A stretch of DNA of 64,000 nt, taken from NCBI GenBank assembly GCA_036172665.1, contig CM069877.1, forward strand, positions 12,358,501-12,422,500, in the 5' to 3' direction. This document shows positions 12,772-25,049 of this stretch, one piece after another (position 1 is the stretch's first letter; each line of letters opens with the position of its first letter). A model generated the notes under the pieces. The model was not told the origin of the DNA, ran no database searches, and saw nothing but the letters and a program-made list of their open reading frames with translations. The stretch comes from Prosopocoilus inquinatus (taxonomy: Eukaryota; Arthropoda; Insecta; Coleoptera; Lucanidae). The translations under genes and the position numbers were made by a program.

Positions 12772-15010
12772 CAGTCTACAATTTCAGTTTGCTTCGAAGC
12801 GTAGATCGAACCTTCGAGTATCATAGGTGGCGCCACTATTATAAAAATAAATTTTCCTGCGGCAGGCAGGCGAATCTGGCAAAGTTTTAAAAAAGATTAG
12901 AAGAGAACAAAGTTGATTAACCTTGAATTTTGTTTTTTTTTTTGTTTTAGTTCCACAAGTACTCAATGAAGGCGCTTCTGACGCTTTCGAGGAAGAAAAG
13001 GAAATGTGCATTGAAAGTTCTCTTAAAATTGATCGATTTTCTTTTGTTTCCTCTTTAGTTTTAGTTCCGTGGGAACTCGGTGGGTGGTGCTCCTGACGAT
13101 TTTGTCTAAAAAAAAAGGAAATAAAAATTGGAAGTTCTTTTAAAATTGATCAATTTCTTCTTTGGCTTTAGTTCCATGGGAACTCAATAGATGGTGGTGA
13201 CTTGACACTTGTGACTCTTGCTTGTGACCTATTGTGACTAACCTTGCTTGTGACGAAGAAAAAAATATCAAAAATGAAAGTTCTCCAATTTTATTTTTTT
13301 CTCCGTTTAGTTTTAATTCAATAGGAACTCAATAAATGACGCTTTTGACGATTGATCAATTTTTTTCTTTAGTTTTAGTTCCATGGAAACTTACTAGACG
13401 ACGGTTCTGGTACTCATGACCTATTGTGACTAACCTTGCTTGTGACGAAGAAAAAATTTTCAAAATGTGAAAGTTCTTCAATTTTATTTTTTTCTCTGTT
13501 TAGTTTGAATTGTATAGGAACTCAATAGATGGCGCTTTTGATGATTGATCAATTTTTTCTTTGGTTTTAGTTCTATATGATCTTTCTTGTGACCTATTGT
13601 TGTGACTAACCTTGCTTGTGACGAAGAAAAAAATATCAAAAATTGAAAGTTATCCAATTTTATTTTCTTCTTCGTTTAGTTTTAATTCTATAGGAACTCA
13701 ATAGGTGACGCTTTTGACGACTGACCAATTTTCTTCTTTAGTAGATGATGGTTCTGATACTTGTGACCCTTGCTTGTGACCTATTGTGACCAACCTTACT
13801 TGTGACGAAGAAAAAAATATCAAAAATTGAAAGTTCTTCAATTTTTTCTTCTCTCCGTTTAGTTTTAATTCTATAGGAACTCAATAGATGGCGCTTTTGA
13901 CAATTGATCAATTTTTTTTCTTCTTTAGTTTTAGTTCCATGTGATCTTTCTTGTGACGTATTGTGACTGACCTTGCTTGTGACGAAGAAAAAATATCAAA
14001 AATTGAATGTTCTCCGATTTTATTTTTTTCTCCGTTTAGTTTTAATTCTGTAGGAATTCAACAGATGACGCTTTTGACGATTGATAATTTTTTTATTTAG
14101 CTTTAGTTCCTTGGGAACTTAGCAGGTGATACTTGTGACCTTTGCTTGTGACCTACTGTGACCAACCTTGCTTGTGACGAAAAAGAAAAAAAAAATTAAA
14201 AATTAAAAGTTTTCAAATTTTCTTCTTTTTCTCTCTTTAGTTTTAATTTTGTATGAACTCAATAGATGGCGCTTTTGATGACTTTCTTGACTAACAAAGA
14301 GAAATAATAATAGAAAATTCTTTTAAAAATTGATAAATTTTTTCCTTTCGTTTTAGTTCCATATGAACTCACTGCACGGCGCTTCAGATGTTTATGGTTA
14401 TGACGAATAAAAGAAAATACAAATTGAATTTTTATCTTAAATTGATCAGTTTTTTATTTTGTTTTCTTTAGTTTTAATTCTGTGGGAACTTAGTAGATTG
14501 AGTCAATCTTTTCGTTTTGTTTTGGTTCCATAGGAACCCAACACGTGGCGCTTCAGATGCTTATTGTTTATGGCGAATAAAAGGAAATCAAAATTGAAAG
14601 TTCACTCGTCAGGTGGTGTTTCTGACGCTCGTGAGAAGAAACAGAATAAAAAATTTCTTCTTTTTTCCTCTTTTTCATTTTAGCTCTATAGGAACTTAGT
14701 AGATGGCGCTTCTGACGAATATGAATGACTGAGGAAAACAGTTCTCTTACAATCGGTGATTTTTTTTTCTTTCATTTTAGTTTAACTCGATACACGGCGG
14801 CGCTTCAGACGCTTAAGACGAATAAAAGAAAATAAAAATTGAATTTTTTTTTCTTAAAACGATCACTTCTTTAGTTTTAATTCCATAGGAACTTAGTTGT
14901 AGGTGGCGCTTCTGCCGCTACTGACTAGTATTGATGGAGAAAAAGAAAAAAAAATCGTAAGTTCTTCTTTTTTGTTTTGGTTTTAGTTCCACGGGAACTT
15001 GGTAGATGGC
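12220..15010. repeat. ~170-bp tandem array with AGATGGCGCTT units
   Basis: More than a dozen diverged units with the order ttttagttccataggaactc, aatagatggcgcttttgacg, cttgtgacgaagaaaaaa, aaaattgaaagttctt. Recurrent aatagatggcgc at about 13515, 13885, 14255, 14700 and 15000; variants agatggtggtgac and aggtggcgc elsewhere. Overlaps the right part of the element ending at 12771, so the array may have begun inside it. Confidence 0.85.
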
Positions 15011-15540
15011 GCTTCTACGTTTAATTTATAAATCTAATAGAATCTCTAATGCGAAGAACAAAATTTTTAAGTTTGCGTTACTTGTTCAAGCTGTACTTTA
15101 GAGGTGACGCTTTGAAATTGTATCTAAAGGGTGATTAGTAATAAAGCGAATACCTATGCACCTGGATTCAAGCGCGATTTTTTTTTTCTCTGTCTGTTCT
15201 TGCAAGACAGGAAGTCATTAATAATTAACTCGAAAGTTTGATGGAATCGAATTAAATGCGGTTCGTAAATTTATTTACCAGTTTCTTCTTCTTCGCTTAT
15301 CACCGCCGAGATATTTTTGCGAGCGTAGATCAGCTGTTTCATTGACGTAATTATCGCATTTTTGTCTCGGCTTCGGACCGTATTGGTGTGTTTCGGAGCA
15401 GGCGGTTGGTAATAAATCAAATGTGTTATTTATTGTTATTATTTACGCCTCGCATTGATTGGTCTTTATTCCACGTGCAGAAATGCAGAAACTGTTTTTT
15501 TTTTTATTATTGGGGAAAGTAACGTCCTCTTTTGTTAAAT
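15011..15540. other. No gene recognised
   Basis: A short stretch of less repetitive sequence between two arrays; nothing identifiable. Confidence 0.5.
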
Positions 15541-18500
15541 CTAGTTTTTGACAAAGAAAAAAAAAAGAAAAATTCGATCAGTATATTTCTTTTTTTGTTT
15601 TATTTTTTTTTTACTTAATAATATCAATCTTACTTTTTCAGTATACTTTTGTGTCTATTTTTTCTTTCTTTTAATGAAAAGAAAAGAAACAACAGAAATT
15701 TATTACGTCATCGTTCGTCTTTTGTTTCATTAGCTGTTTGTTGACCAATAAAAACGCGTTCGTACTTTTCTTTATCTAGGTTTTGACGAAGAAAAAAAAA
15801 AATTAAAAATTCCATAAAGTCCGTAAACTTTTAATTAATGGGTTGTCCAAATCTCCCTGTATAAGAAACAAAACACATTTTTATGACCTAGAAACACGAC
15901 CGAAATAGAAAAATTAAAATTCGAAAGAAATTTTAATTATTCGATTTCTGCAAAATTGCAAGTATGTAATTAAAAAAAAAAAACAAAACATTTTTGACAT
16001 TCGAGAAACAAATGAAAAGAGAAACAAAAAGTAAGAAAAACAAACGACCACCGAACATACGGAAGAAAAAGAACTCAATACGAATTCCAGAAAAAAAAAG
16101 GAATATTCAAGACAAAAACAACGATTGTTGGTTTTGGTTGATTTTTGTTTTAAAAAAAAGAGCTCAATATCTTAACACTTATTTACGAGACGAAAATTCT
16201 TGAAAAAAGCAGAAAGAAACAAATGACGACTGTAATTATTTCCGACGGAGAAAGAAATGTAAAACATTTTTGTGTACAAAAAAATTGATTAATTCACTTC
16301 AGAAGAAAAACGAAAAACGAAAAAACAAATGATGATCGTAAATTTCACGACGGAAAACCACAAAGAAAAGAATATGAATTTGAAATTGGAAACAAATGAC
16401 GATCGCAAGGAAAAATTTAAATTTTTGACGAAGAAAAAAAAATGAAAAATTCGATCAACATGTTTTTGTCTTTTGTCCTTTTTGTGTCTATTTTTTCTTT
16501 CTTTTAATGAAAAAAAAAGTAACAACAGAAATTTATTATGTCATCGTTCGTCTTTTGTTTTCTTTAGCTGTTTGTTGACCTATAAAAACGCGTTCGTACT
16601 TTTCTTTATCTAGTTTTTGACGAAGAAAAAAAAATTAAAAATCGATCATTTCTTTTACTTATATAATATATATGTCAATATTTACATTTTCGGTAGATTT
16701 TTGTGTCTATTTTTTCTTTCTTTTAATGAAAACAGAAACTAAGAATTTATTACGTAATCGTTCGTCTTTTGTTTCGTTAGCTGTTTGTTGACAGATAAAA
16801 ATGCGTGTGTACTTCTCTTCCTATTTCTTTTATTTCTCTTCGGTTTCTGATCGTTTTGTGGGCTTCATTTGTTCTTTTTTTTAATTTGTTCCGAACTTTG
16901 AAATCACCAATCGGCGACATTTTGTTTGATTTTATGTTTTGTCTTGTTCTTCGTATATATTTGTTCTTTGCTTGATTTTTTTTTGTTCCTTTCTGCTATA
17001 TTTTTAATTTAAATAAAAGTGGAACGTTTTTAAAGTAAAGCAATTTTTGAAAGTTGACAAGCCAAAACTTGTCAGTCGCATTCAAACAGTACCATTTTGG
17101 AGAAAGAAAAATTACAGGAAACTGTAATTGTTTACTATTTTTTGCTTTCGACCGTACATGTTATGTGTCTTCGGAAAAATTGTGAGCCTTTTGGCTACAT
17201 TTTATAAACAAGATGGCAACATTGCCTTCAAGAAATCCGGCAACTGTGTTTCAAATTACCAGAATTGACCTCAGTATTACCAACTTGGGGAAAAAGTCGT
17301 TAAATCTTGGGACAATTTCAAAAAAAGGGAAAAAGGAGAAAATTGCAAAAATTCATTAAAATCTAGGGAATTTTTCAGCTTCTTAATTCAAACTTTTCGA
17401 AATTCGTTTTGGAGTTTTCATTTCGTAATGTTGGCGGTTATTTTAAGCCAAAACGGCCAAATGTTGGCAAAGTCCACGCTGGTTCCTTCTTTTGTTGCCA
17501 ACCGTAAGATTGGAGTTACGATTATTTAACAATTGGTAGGACGCGAGGTACATTTTCAGTTTCAAAATCACATGCATAAATATGATTATTTTTTAATAAA
17601 AAAATTTTGAATTTTATATCTATTATTAATATCTAATAATAAACATTCAAAGGGAAATTCACAATTTAAGAAAAATAAAAGTTGGAACGAAAAATAATCA
17701 CTACGTTTTGCGAAAATAAAGTAAATAATATAAGAAAAAACTACGTTTTGCGAAAATAAAGTAAATAATATAAGAAAAAAAGAAAAACATTTTTATGACC
17801 TAGAAACACGATCGAAATGGAAAAATTAAAACTTGAAAGAAATTATAATTATTCGATTTCTGAAAAATTTCAAGTACATGTAATTAAAAAAAAAAAACGA
17901 AAACGTTTTTGACCATCGAGAAACAAATTCCTGACGAAAGTAAGAAAAACAAACGACCACCGAACATACAGAAGAGAAAGAATTCAATACGAATTCTACA
18001 AAAAAAAAAATAATAATAATAAAATAGCGAACATTCAAGACAAAAAACAACAATTGTTGGTTTTTGGTTGATTTTTGTTAAAAAAAAAGATCACTATCAA
18101 CACTTATCTACGAAACAGAAAGTTATTGAAAAAATAAAAAAAAGAAACAATTGACGACTGTAATTATTTGCGACGGAGAAAGAAATGTAAAACATTTTTG
18201 TGTACAAAAAAACTGTTTAATGCACTTCAGAACAAAAACGAAAAACGAAAAAACAAATGACGATCGTAAATTTCACGACGGAAAACCACAAAGAAAAGAA
18301 GATGAATTTGAAATAGGAAACAAATGACGATCGCAAGGAAGAAATTAAATTTTTGACGAAGAAAAAAAAATGAAAAATTCGGTCAACATGTTTTTGTCTT
18401 TTGTTCTTTTCTTTTTTGTGTTTTTCTTTCTTTTAATGAAAAAAAAAGAAACAACAGAAATTTATTACGTCGTCTTATTTACGAAAAGAATTTTTTTTTA

Positions 18501-18760
18501 AGCAGGAAGAAACGAATAACGACTGTAATTATTGGCGACGGAGAAAGAAACGTAAAACATTTTTGTGCAAAAAAAAATATCACCTCAGAACAAAAAAGAA
18601 AAAAAAAACAAATGATCGTAAATTTCACGACGGAAACCACAAAGAAAAGCAGATGACTTTGATATTTGAAAAAAGGGGAAGCAAATGACGATCGTAAGGA
18701 AAAATTTAAATTTTTGACGAAGAAAAAAAAATGAAAAATTCGATCAACATGTTTTTGTCT
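15541..18760. repeat. Diverged direct duplications, A/T-rich
   Basis: The word tttttgacgaagaaaaaaaa followed by ttcgatca recurs at about 15546, 16425, 16614, 18352 and 18715. A block at 15870-16530 is repeated at 17780-18450 (atgacctagaaacacgaccg versus atgacctagaaacacgatcg, continuing for ~650 bp). 17701-17740 is exactly repeated at 17741-17780. 17090-17140 shares tttggagaaagaaaaattac with the duplicated block in the CRTC intron at 41.9 and 42.6 kb. No coding sequence. Confidence 0.8.
17701..17780. repeat. Exact 40-bp tandem duplication
   Basis: ctacgttttgcgaaaataaa gtaaataatataagaaaaaa occurs twice in a row without a difference, implying a recent duplication inside an older, diverged repeat. 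Confidence 0.95.
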
Positions 18761-18894
18761 TTTATTTATTTTTTTTATTTAAATAATTTCAAAATTTTTT
18801 TGTTGCAAATCTTGTTCCTTATGCAATGTCAGGTCAAAAAGCGATCGTAAGATGTCGCTGTTTTAGCTATTCTTAAGTAACTGAAATTAACCTC

Positions 18895-18975
18895 CGCCCA
18901 CAATAATTTTTATAACCGCAGATACGTATTTCGGCAGCTGAGCTAGCATCTTCAGAACGCTACCAACTTAAAAGC
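18895..18975 (-). ncRNA. Hammerhead-like core in a repeat remnant
   Basis: On the minus strand: gcgtt CTGAAGA, a short imperfect stem built around AGC-tca-GCT, then GAAATACGTATC. CTGANGA and GAAA are the two invariant blocks of the hammerhead ribozyme, and AUACGUAU followed by C would fit a minimal helix III plus cleavage site. Pairing of helix I is weak (about three pairs with mismatches), so this may be a decayed copy or a coincidence. Confidence 0.3.
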
Positions 18976-19450
18976 GCTAAAAAGATCTAAAAACAACCTA
19001 ATCATCCTAATAAAATCATAAAAACGTTAAATTTCTTAAGTAATATCAACATTTCTTAGATTTTCGGTAGATTTTTGTGTCTATTTTTTTTTCTTTTAAT
19101 GAAAAAAAAAAAAATAAACAAATTTATTACGTCATCGTTCATCTTTTGTTTTATTAGTTGTTTGTTAACCAACAAAAAATGCGTAGCTATGTACTTTTCT
19201 GTTGTTTTTTTTTGTACCTCATTCCCGAGGTAACCGGAAGTGACAGCTGACTTAACAGGTGACGTACCGCGCACCACCCTGTATCTCGCAATGACAACGT
19301 CCTTGGTATCATCATTTCGGGCTATTTTCCGTGCCACTTGTTTATGTAGGTAGTGCGTGCTCGCGTTATTGTCGGAGTTGTAAAGCTATTGTTAGAAGCG
19401 CCGTTGAGTTTTCAGAAATAACGACGTTGCGCCGACATTGCGCGCTACCG
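18976..19450. other. No gene; remnant element end
   Basis: Includes another copy of the 15.5-18.8 kb words and a right-hand element end ccaccctgta near 19273. Nothing coding recognised. Confidence 0.5.
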
Positions 19451-22000
19451 AAAGAAAAATCGTCGTTATTGGTTGAGGAGGCGCAGCGTTTCTTTTTTGT
19501 TTTTGTTTTTCTGACGAGACTTCCGGCAATGCGAATTGTCTCCAAAAATGACAACGGCGGCGGCGTTTGTTTGTTTGTTGGTTAAATGTAAATAATTGCG
19601 TTGTTGTCCTTTTCGAAAGAAAGAGAAGAAAACAAGGAAAACATCTTGACTTCCGCGTGCGACCATTACTTTCTCCTATTTCCGATGGATTTATTAATAA
19701 TCACTTTCGTTCGAGAGAGTTACGCTTTAATTTCGAGAAGAAAAAACTAATTTCCTTTAGCCTCCTTGATTTCGTTTTGTGTTCAGTCCGTGACAATGAG
19801 GGCCAATAGGTACGAAGGTCTTGCCCATTACACGAACGGTCCTCTTTCGTTCTTGTCCAATCACAATGAAAAGAAATTGCGTTCCGTCTTCAGTTCGTGT
19901 AAACACTTGCGTTCTATTTCTTGGGGTTCTTTTGAACAAATGCGTTCGGCCTTCGGTGCGTGTGAATTGAAACTTTCGGTCTTCGGTTCGTGCAATACTG
20001 ATTTTCGTGAAATAGTTTTAATTTCTTTTGGAATTAATTTTCTAATCCGACTTGATCGTTTGGATGTTGTTCGGTGACGTAAACAGTGGAAAAAAATCGT
20101 CGTTATTGGTTGAGGAGGCGCAGCGTTTCTTTTTTCTTTTCCTTTTTTTTTGCTGACGAGACTTCCGGCGATGCGAATCGTCTCCAAAAATAACAATGGG
20201 GGCGGCGTAGGCGTTGTTTGTTGGTTAAATATAAACAATTGCGTTGTTGTCCTTTTCGAAAGAAAAAAAAAAATCAAGAAAAAAATCTTGACTTCCGCGT
20301 GCGACCATCACTTTCTTATATTTCCGATGGATTTATTAATAATCACTTTCGTTCGAGAGAGTTACGCTTTAATTTCCAGAAGAAAAAAAATAATTTCCTT
20401 TAGCCTCCTTGATTTCGTTTTGTGTTCAGTCCGTGACAATGAGAGCCAATAGGTACGAAGGTCTTGCCCCTTACACGAACGGTCCTCTTTCGTTCTTGTC
20501 CAATCATAATGAAAAGACATTGCGTTCCGTCTTCAGTTCGTGTAAACACTTGCGTTCTGTTTGTGGGGTTCTTGTGAACAAATGCGTTTGGCCTTCGGTT
20601 CGTGTGAATTGAAACTTTCTGTCTTCGGTTCGTGCAGTATTAATTTTCGTGAAATCGTTTTCATTTCGCTCGGAATTAATTTTCTAATCCGACTTGATCG
20701 GTTGGATGTTGTTCGGTGACGTAAGCAGTGGAAGAAAAATCTTCGTTGATGGTTGAGGAGGCGCAGCGTTTATTTTTTGTTTTTTTTTCTGACGAGACTT
20801 CCGGCGATGCGAACCGTCTCCAAAAATGACAACGGCGGCGGCGTAGACGTAGTTTGTTGGTTAAATATAAACAATAGCGTTGTTGTCTTTTTTCGAAAGA
20901 AAAAAAAAACAAGGAAACATCTTGACTTCCGCCTGCGACCATCACTTTCTCCTATTTCCGATGAACTTGTTAATAATCAATTTCGTTCGAGAGAGTTACG
21001 CTTTAATTTCGAGAAGAAAAAACTAATTTCCTTTAGCCTCCTTGATTTCATTTTGTGTTCAGTCCGTGACAATGAGGGCCAATAGGTACGAAGGTCTTGC
21101 CCATTACACGAACGGACTTCTTTCGTTCTTGTCCAATCATAATGAAAAGACATTGCGTTCCGTCTTCAGTTCGTGTAAACACTTGCGTTCTGTTTGTGGG
21201 GTTCTTGTGAACAAATGCGTTTGGCCTTCGGTTCGTGTGAATTGAAACTTTCTGTCTTCGGTTCGTGCAGTATTAATTTTCGTGAAATCGTTTTCATTTC
21301 GCTCGGAATTAATTTTCTAATCCGACTTGATCGGTTGGATGTTGTTCGGTGACGTAAACAGTGGAAGAAAAATCGTCGTTATTGGTTGAGGAGGCGCAGC
21401 GTTTCTTTTTTCTTTTTTTTTTTTTGCTGACGAGACTTCCGGCGATGCGAATCGTTTCCAAAAATGACAATGGCGGCGGCGTAGGCGTTGTTTGTTGGTT
21501 AAATGTAAACAATTGCGTCGTTGTCCTTTTCGAAAGAAAAAAAATCAAGAAAAAATCTTGACTTCCGCGTGCGACCATCACTTTCTCCTATTTCCGATGG
21601 GTTTATTAATAATCACTTTCATTCGAGAGAGTTACGCTTTAATTTCGAGAAGAAAAAATTAGTTTCCTTTAACCTCCTTGATTTCGTTTTGTGTTCAGTC
21701 CGTGACAACGAGAGCAATAGGAACGAAGGTCTTGCCCATTACACGAACGGGCCTCTTTCGTTCTTGTCCAATCATAATGAAAAGAAATTGCGTTCCGTCT
21801 TCAGTTCGTGTTAACACTTGCGTTCTGTTTTTCGGGTTCTTATGAAAAAATGCGTTTGGCCTTCGGTTCGTGTGAATTGAAACCTTTTGTTTTCGGTTCG
21901 TGCAGTATTAAATTTCGTGAAATCGTTTTCTTTTCGCTCGTAATTAATTTGCTAATCCGACTTGATCGTTTGGATGTCGTTTGGTAACGTAAACAGCGTG
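19451..22000. repeat. ~637-bp tandem array, 4 copies
   Basis: Unit starts aaaatcgtcgttattggttg aggaggcgcagcg at about 19455, 20094, 20735 and 21367 (spacing 632-643). Units are highly similar, with single-base changes and length changes in A/T runs; the first has a different left border and the last diverges at its end. GC-richer than the surroundings. All open frames here (for example 19861-20277 minus, 19766-20077 plus) repeat from unit to unit with frameshifts and are not conserved as proteins. Confidence 0.93.
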
Positions 22001-22559
22001 TCCTAACTGGCAAGGATCCGGTTTCAGTTCGCGCGACAGTTTATTTGCAAATACCGAACGATAACAAATACTGACATCACTCCGGAGACGTTTCGGGCGG
22101 CCTGCCTGTGTGAAGTGAATTTTTTATGGAGCGTTACAGGAAGTCTGCCTAATTACGCAGATAATTGTGTTGTGCGAATTATTGCCTGGCGTCCCACGTA
22201 GAACACACACCCGGATCGATAATGTCATTGGCGGAGAACTGTTCGACTGTTTTTTACGCGGAAAAACGTCTGCTTTACCGCATATTTTAATTAATCATGA
22301 ACGTCCAAACCGTGCACCGTCACGAAACGAAAATTAAAAAAAAAATAATTGAAATTTCGCACGACCAGAAAAAAAAAATGATTACAAATGTGATAACAAG
22401 AACTTTCAAGTTGGTATTACTGATAATGTCAAATACCGTCTGTCATTTACATGACAACACTCTGTATATCAAGTATATTATTAGTGCAAATAATAAATTT
22501 TTTCATTAAGCCGTCGACATAAATAAATAAATCGTAATCTCTAAATTCATTATAAAACC
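22001..22559. other. No gene recognised
   Basis: Unique-looking sequence between two arrays, with an element-type end acactctgtata near 22459. No coding signal. Confidence 0.5.
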
Positions 22560-23940
22560 AGGCAGATTGTTCTGTGTTCGGTCCGTGTTCATTAATTAAG
22601 TCCCCCTGCCCTCATTTTATCCACGGTAGTCTTTTTTCATTAGTCGCACGCTTTGAAAAATTGCGTTTGGTCTTCGGTTCGTGTTGGTACGCTACGAACC
22701 GAAATTTGAAGAAAAGAAAATTATTCGCTGTTCGATTCGCTCGCTTTGGAAGAAGAGAAATCGCGTTTGGTCTTCGGTTCGTGTTGGCACGCGATGGACT
22801 GAAATTAAAACAAAAAAAATTGTCGTTGCTTATGCGCCGTTCAATTTCGTTTAATAAAAAAAAACCAAATGAACGGCGAAAACTGCAAACGTCATAATTT
22901 TCCACGTAATCTCTAAGTTAGAAAACCTGGAATTTCGTTTTGTGTTCGGTTCGTGTTCGTTAATTAAGGCCCTCTTTCATTGGCCGCTGGCTTTGGAAGA
23001 AGAGGAATCGCGTTTGGTCTTCGGTTCGTGTTGGCACGCGACGGACTGAAATTAAAACAAAAAAGATTGTCGTTGCTTATGCGCCGTTCAATTCGGTTTA
23101 ATAAAAAAAACAAATGAACGGCGAAAACTGCAAACGTTATATTTTTCCACGTAATCTCTAAGTTAGAAAACCTGGAATTTCGTTTTGTGTTCGGTTCGTG
23201 TTCGTTAATTAAAGCCCTCTTTCATTGGCCGCTCGCTTTGGAAGAAGAGGAATCGCGTTTGGTCTTCGGTTCGTGTTGGCACGCGGCGGACTGAAATTAA
23301 AACAAAAAAAAATGTCGTTTCTTATGCGCCGTTCAATTCCGTTTAATAAAAAAAACAAATGAACAGCGAAAACTGCAAACGTTATATTTGTCCACGCAAT
23401 CTCTAAGTTAGAAAACTTGGAATTTCGTTTCGTGTTCGGGTCGTGTTGCTTAATTAAGGCCCTCTTTCATTGACCGTTCGCTTTGGAAGAAGAGGAATCG
23501 CGTTTGGTCTTCGGTTCGTGTTGGCACGCGACGGAGTGAAATTAAAACATAAAAAATTATCGTTTCTTATGCGTCGTTCAATTTCGTTTAATAAACAAAA
23601 AACAAATGAACGGCGAAAACTGCAAACGTTATAATTTTCCACGTAATCTCTAAGTTAGAAAACCTGGAATTTCGTTTTGTGTTCGGTTCGTGTTCATTAA
23701 TTAAGGCCCTCTTTCATTGGCCGTTCGCTTTGGAAGAAGAGGAATCGCGTTTGGTCTTCGGTTCGTGTTGGCACGCGACGGAGTGAAATTGAAACAAAAA
23801 AAATTGTCGTTTCTTATGCGCCGTTCAATTTCGTTTAATATAAAAAAACAAATGAACGGCGAAAACTGCAAACGTTATATTTTTCCACGTAATCTCTAAG
23901 TTATAAAACTTTCGGTTCGTTTTGTGTTCGGTTCGTCAAT
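22560..23940. repeat. ~243-bp tandem array, 5-6 copies
   Basis: The unit contains ttcgttttgtgttcggttcg, gccctctttcattggccg, tttggaagaagaggaatcgc, gtcttcggttcgtgttggca and aatgaacggcgaaaactgca. Copies of tttggaagaagag are at about 22745, 22989, 23236, 23483 and 23728. It shares the word ttcggttcgtg with the 637-bp array upstream, suggesting a common source. Confidence 0.92.
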
Positions 23941-24629
23941 GCAGGCGCTCTTTCAAAAAAAAAAAAAGAATAGTTAGAACTGCAAAATTAATTACATTTG
24001 TAGGATTAATTATTCGTTTTTGTTCTTTTTTTATGAGTTATGGCTTATTCCACAAACACTTGATTTTCAGTATTTCGATATTTCAATTTAAACTGATCCA
24101 ATCGCAAATTATGTCGTCAAAAAAAAAAAAAAAAACAGGGATTTGTTGAGAACATAACCTATAACCTACAAATAGAACTTAAACAATATAAAAAAAAGAA
24201 CCTTACCTCTCCAACTGAACTGTACTTGAATAGATCCAGCAAATTATCGGCCCTAGTTTAAAAACAAAATACGAATTTTGAGGATTTTTGAGGAATTTTA
24301 GGAACGTGGTAGAGGAATATTTTATGGAACGGTTGGCAACACTGTCTGCATCATCAGTGTTGCAGCTCGCCCGCTACTCATTCAAAGAATCTTACCGTCA
24401 AAAATACAAGTTTACCGCTGAATCCCCCGCTCCATCAAAACTCATCCCGTCAATTATTCCCTCCTGCTCCCTTGAGGCTCACGACATTTACGAAACTCTC
24501 TCTCTCTCAATTCCATTCCCGGAAAAACATAAAGAAAATCCCTGACGCGAATTTACACCGCCCAAAAGCATTAGGGAGTTTTAGCAACTTTCCGGTAAAA
24601 ATTACGGTAAACGTCATGATCACGTCACC
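23941..24629. other. No gene recognised
   Basis: A-runs, then an open stretch 24288-24545 (85 codons) with no known domain. Nothing else seen. Confidence 0.45.
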
Positions 24630-24747
24630 TGATATCTTCACCTCCTGATAAATTTATCAGCCAGGTATTGTCCTTGGTAACCATTGTATCGATAATAGTT
24701 TCCGAGGATATTACCTGGCAGATAAATTTATCAGGAGGTGAAGAAAT
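24630..24747. mobile_element. 118-bp hairpin element, CACCTCCTGATAAATTTATC arms
   Basis: Arms cttcacctcctgataaattt atc and gataaatttatcaggaggtg aag are perfectly complementary for 23 bp and pairing continues (ccaggta with tacctgg). The loop region tccttggtaacc...agtttccgagga is itself inverted. A diverged sister lies at 58995-59128. Confidence 0.82.
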
Positions 24748-25049
24748 CGGGCATTAATATGGTTTACAAAATAACGTGGGATAGAAATTCACACCTTTAG
24801 CCATTAATCGCTCATCGTTTTATTTTACTTAACCTCACTTATTATTTTTCTGTGACTGAGTTTTTTGACATACTGCTATTTCTTATTCGGTCTTATAAGA
24901 GTAATATACAGGTTTTACTTTTACTCATACTATTCGTTTCTTTAAACGTTTTTGACCTAAGCCTTAGGTTGTTGTCACGTTGTTGACACGTTGTTGACAA
25001 ACAAAGAGCGCTACCAACTGCGTTTCATCGTAGTATCCAATATAAAATG
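24748..25049. other. No gene recognised
   Basis: Sequence between a hairpin and a foldback element. Contains acgttgttgac repeated twice near 24977. Nothing else. Confidence 0.5.

Noticed and set aside
15541..18760. Possible CRISPR-like spacing of repeats
   Set aside because: Repeats are long, diverged and T/A-rich with no unique spacers; ordinary eukaryotic tandem duplication.
19861..20277. 138-codon minus-strand open frame
   Set aside because: Lies in the 637-bp array; the equivalent frame in other units is broken by frameshifts.
24288..24545. 85-codon plus-strand frame
   Set aside because: Considered as a possible CRTC 5' exon or orphan gene; no CRTC N-terminal motif, no good splice sites, no other support.
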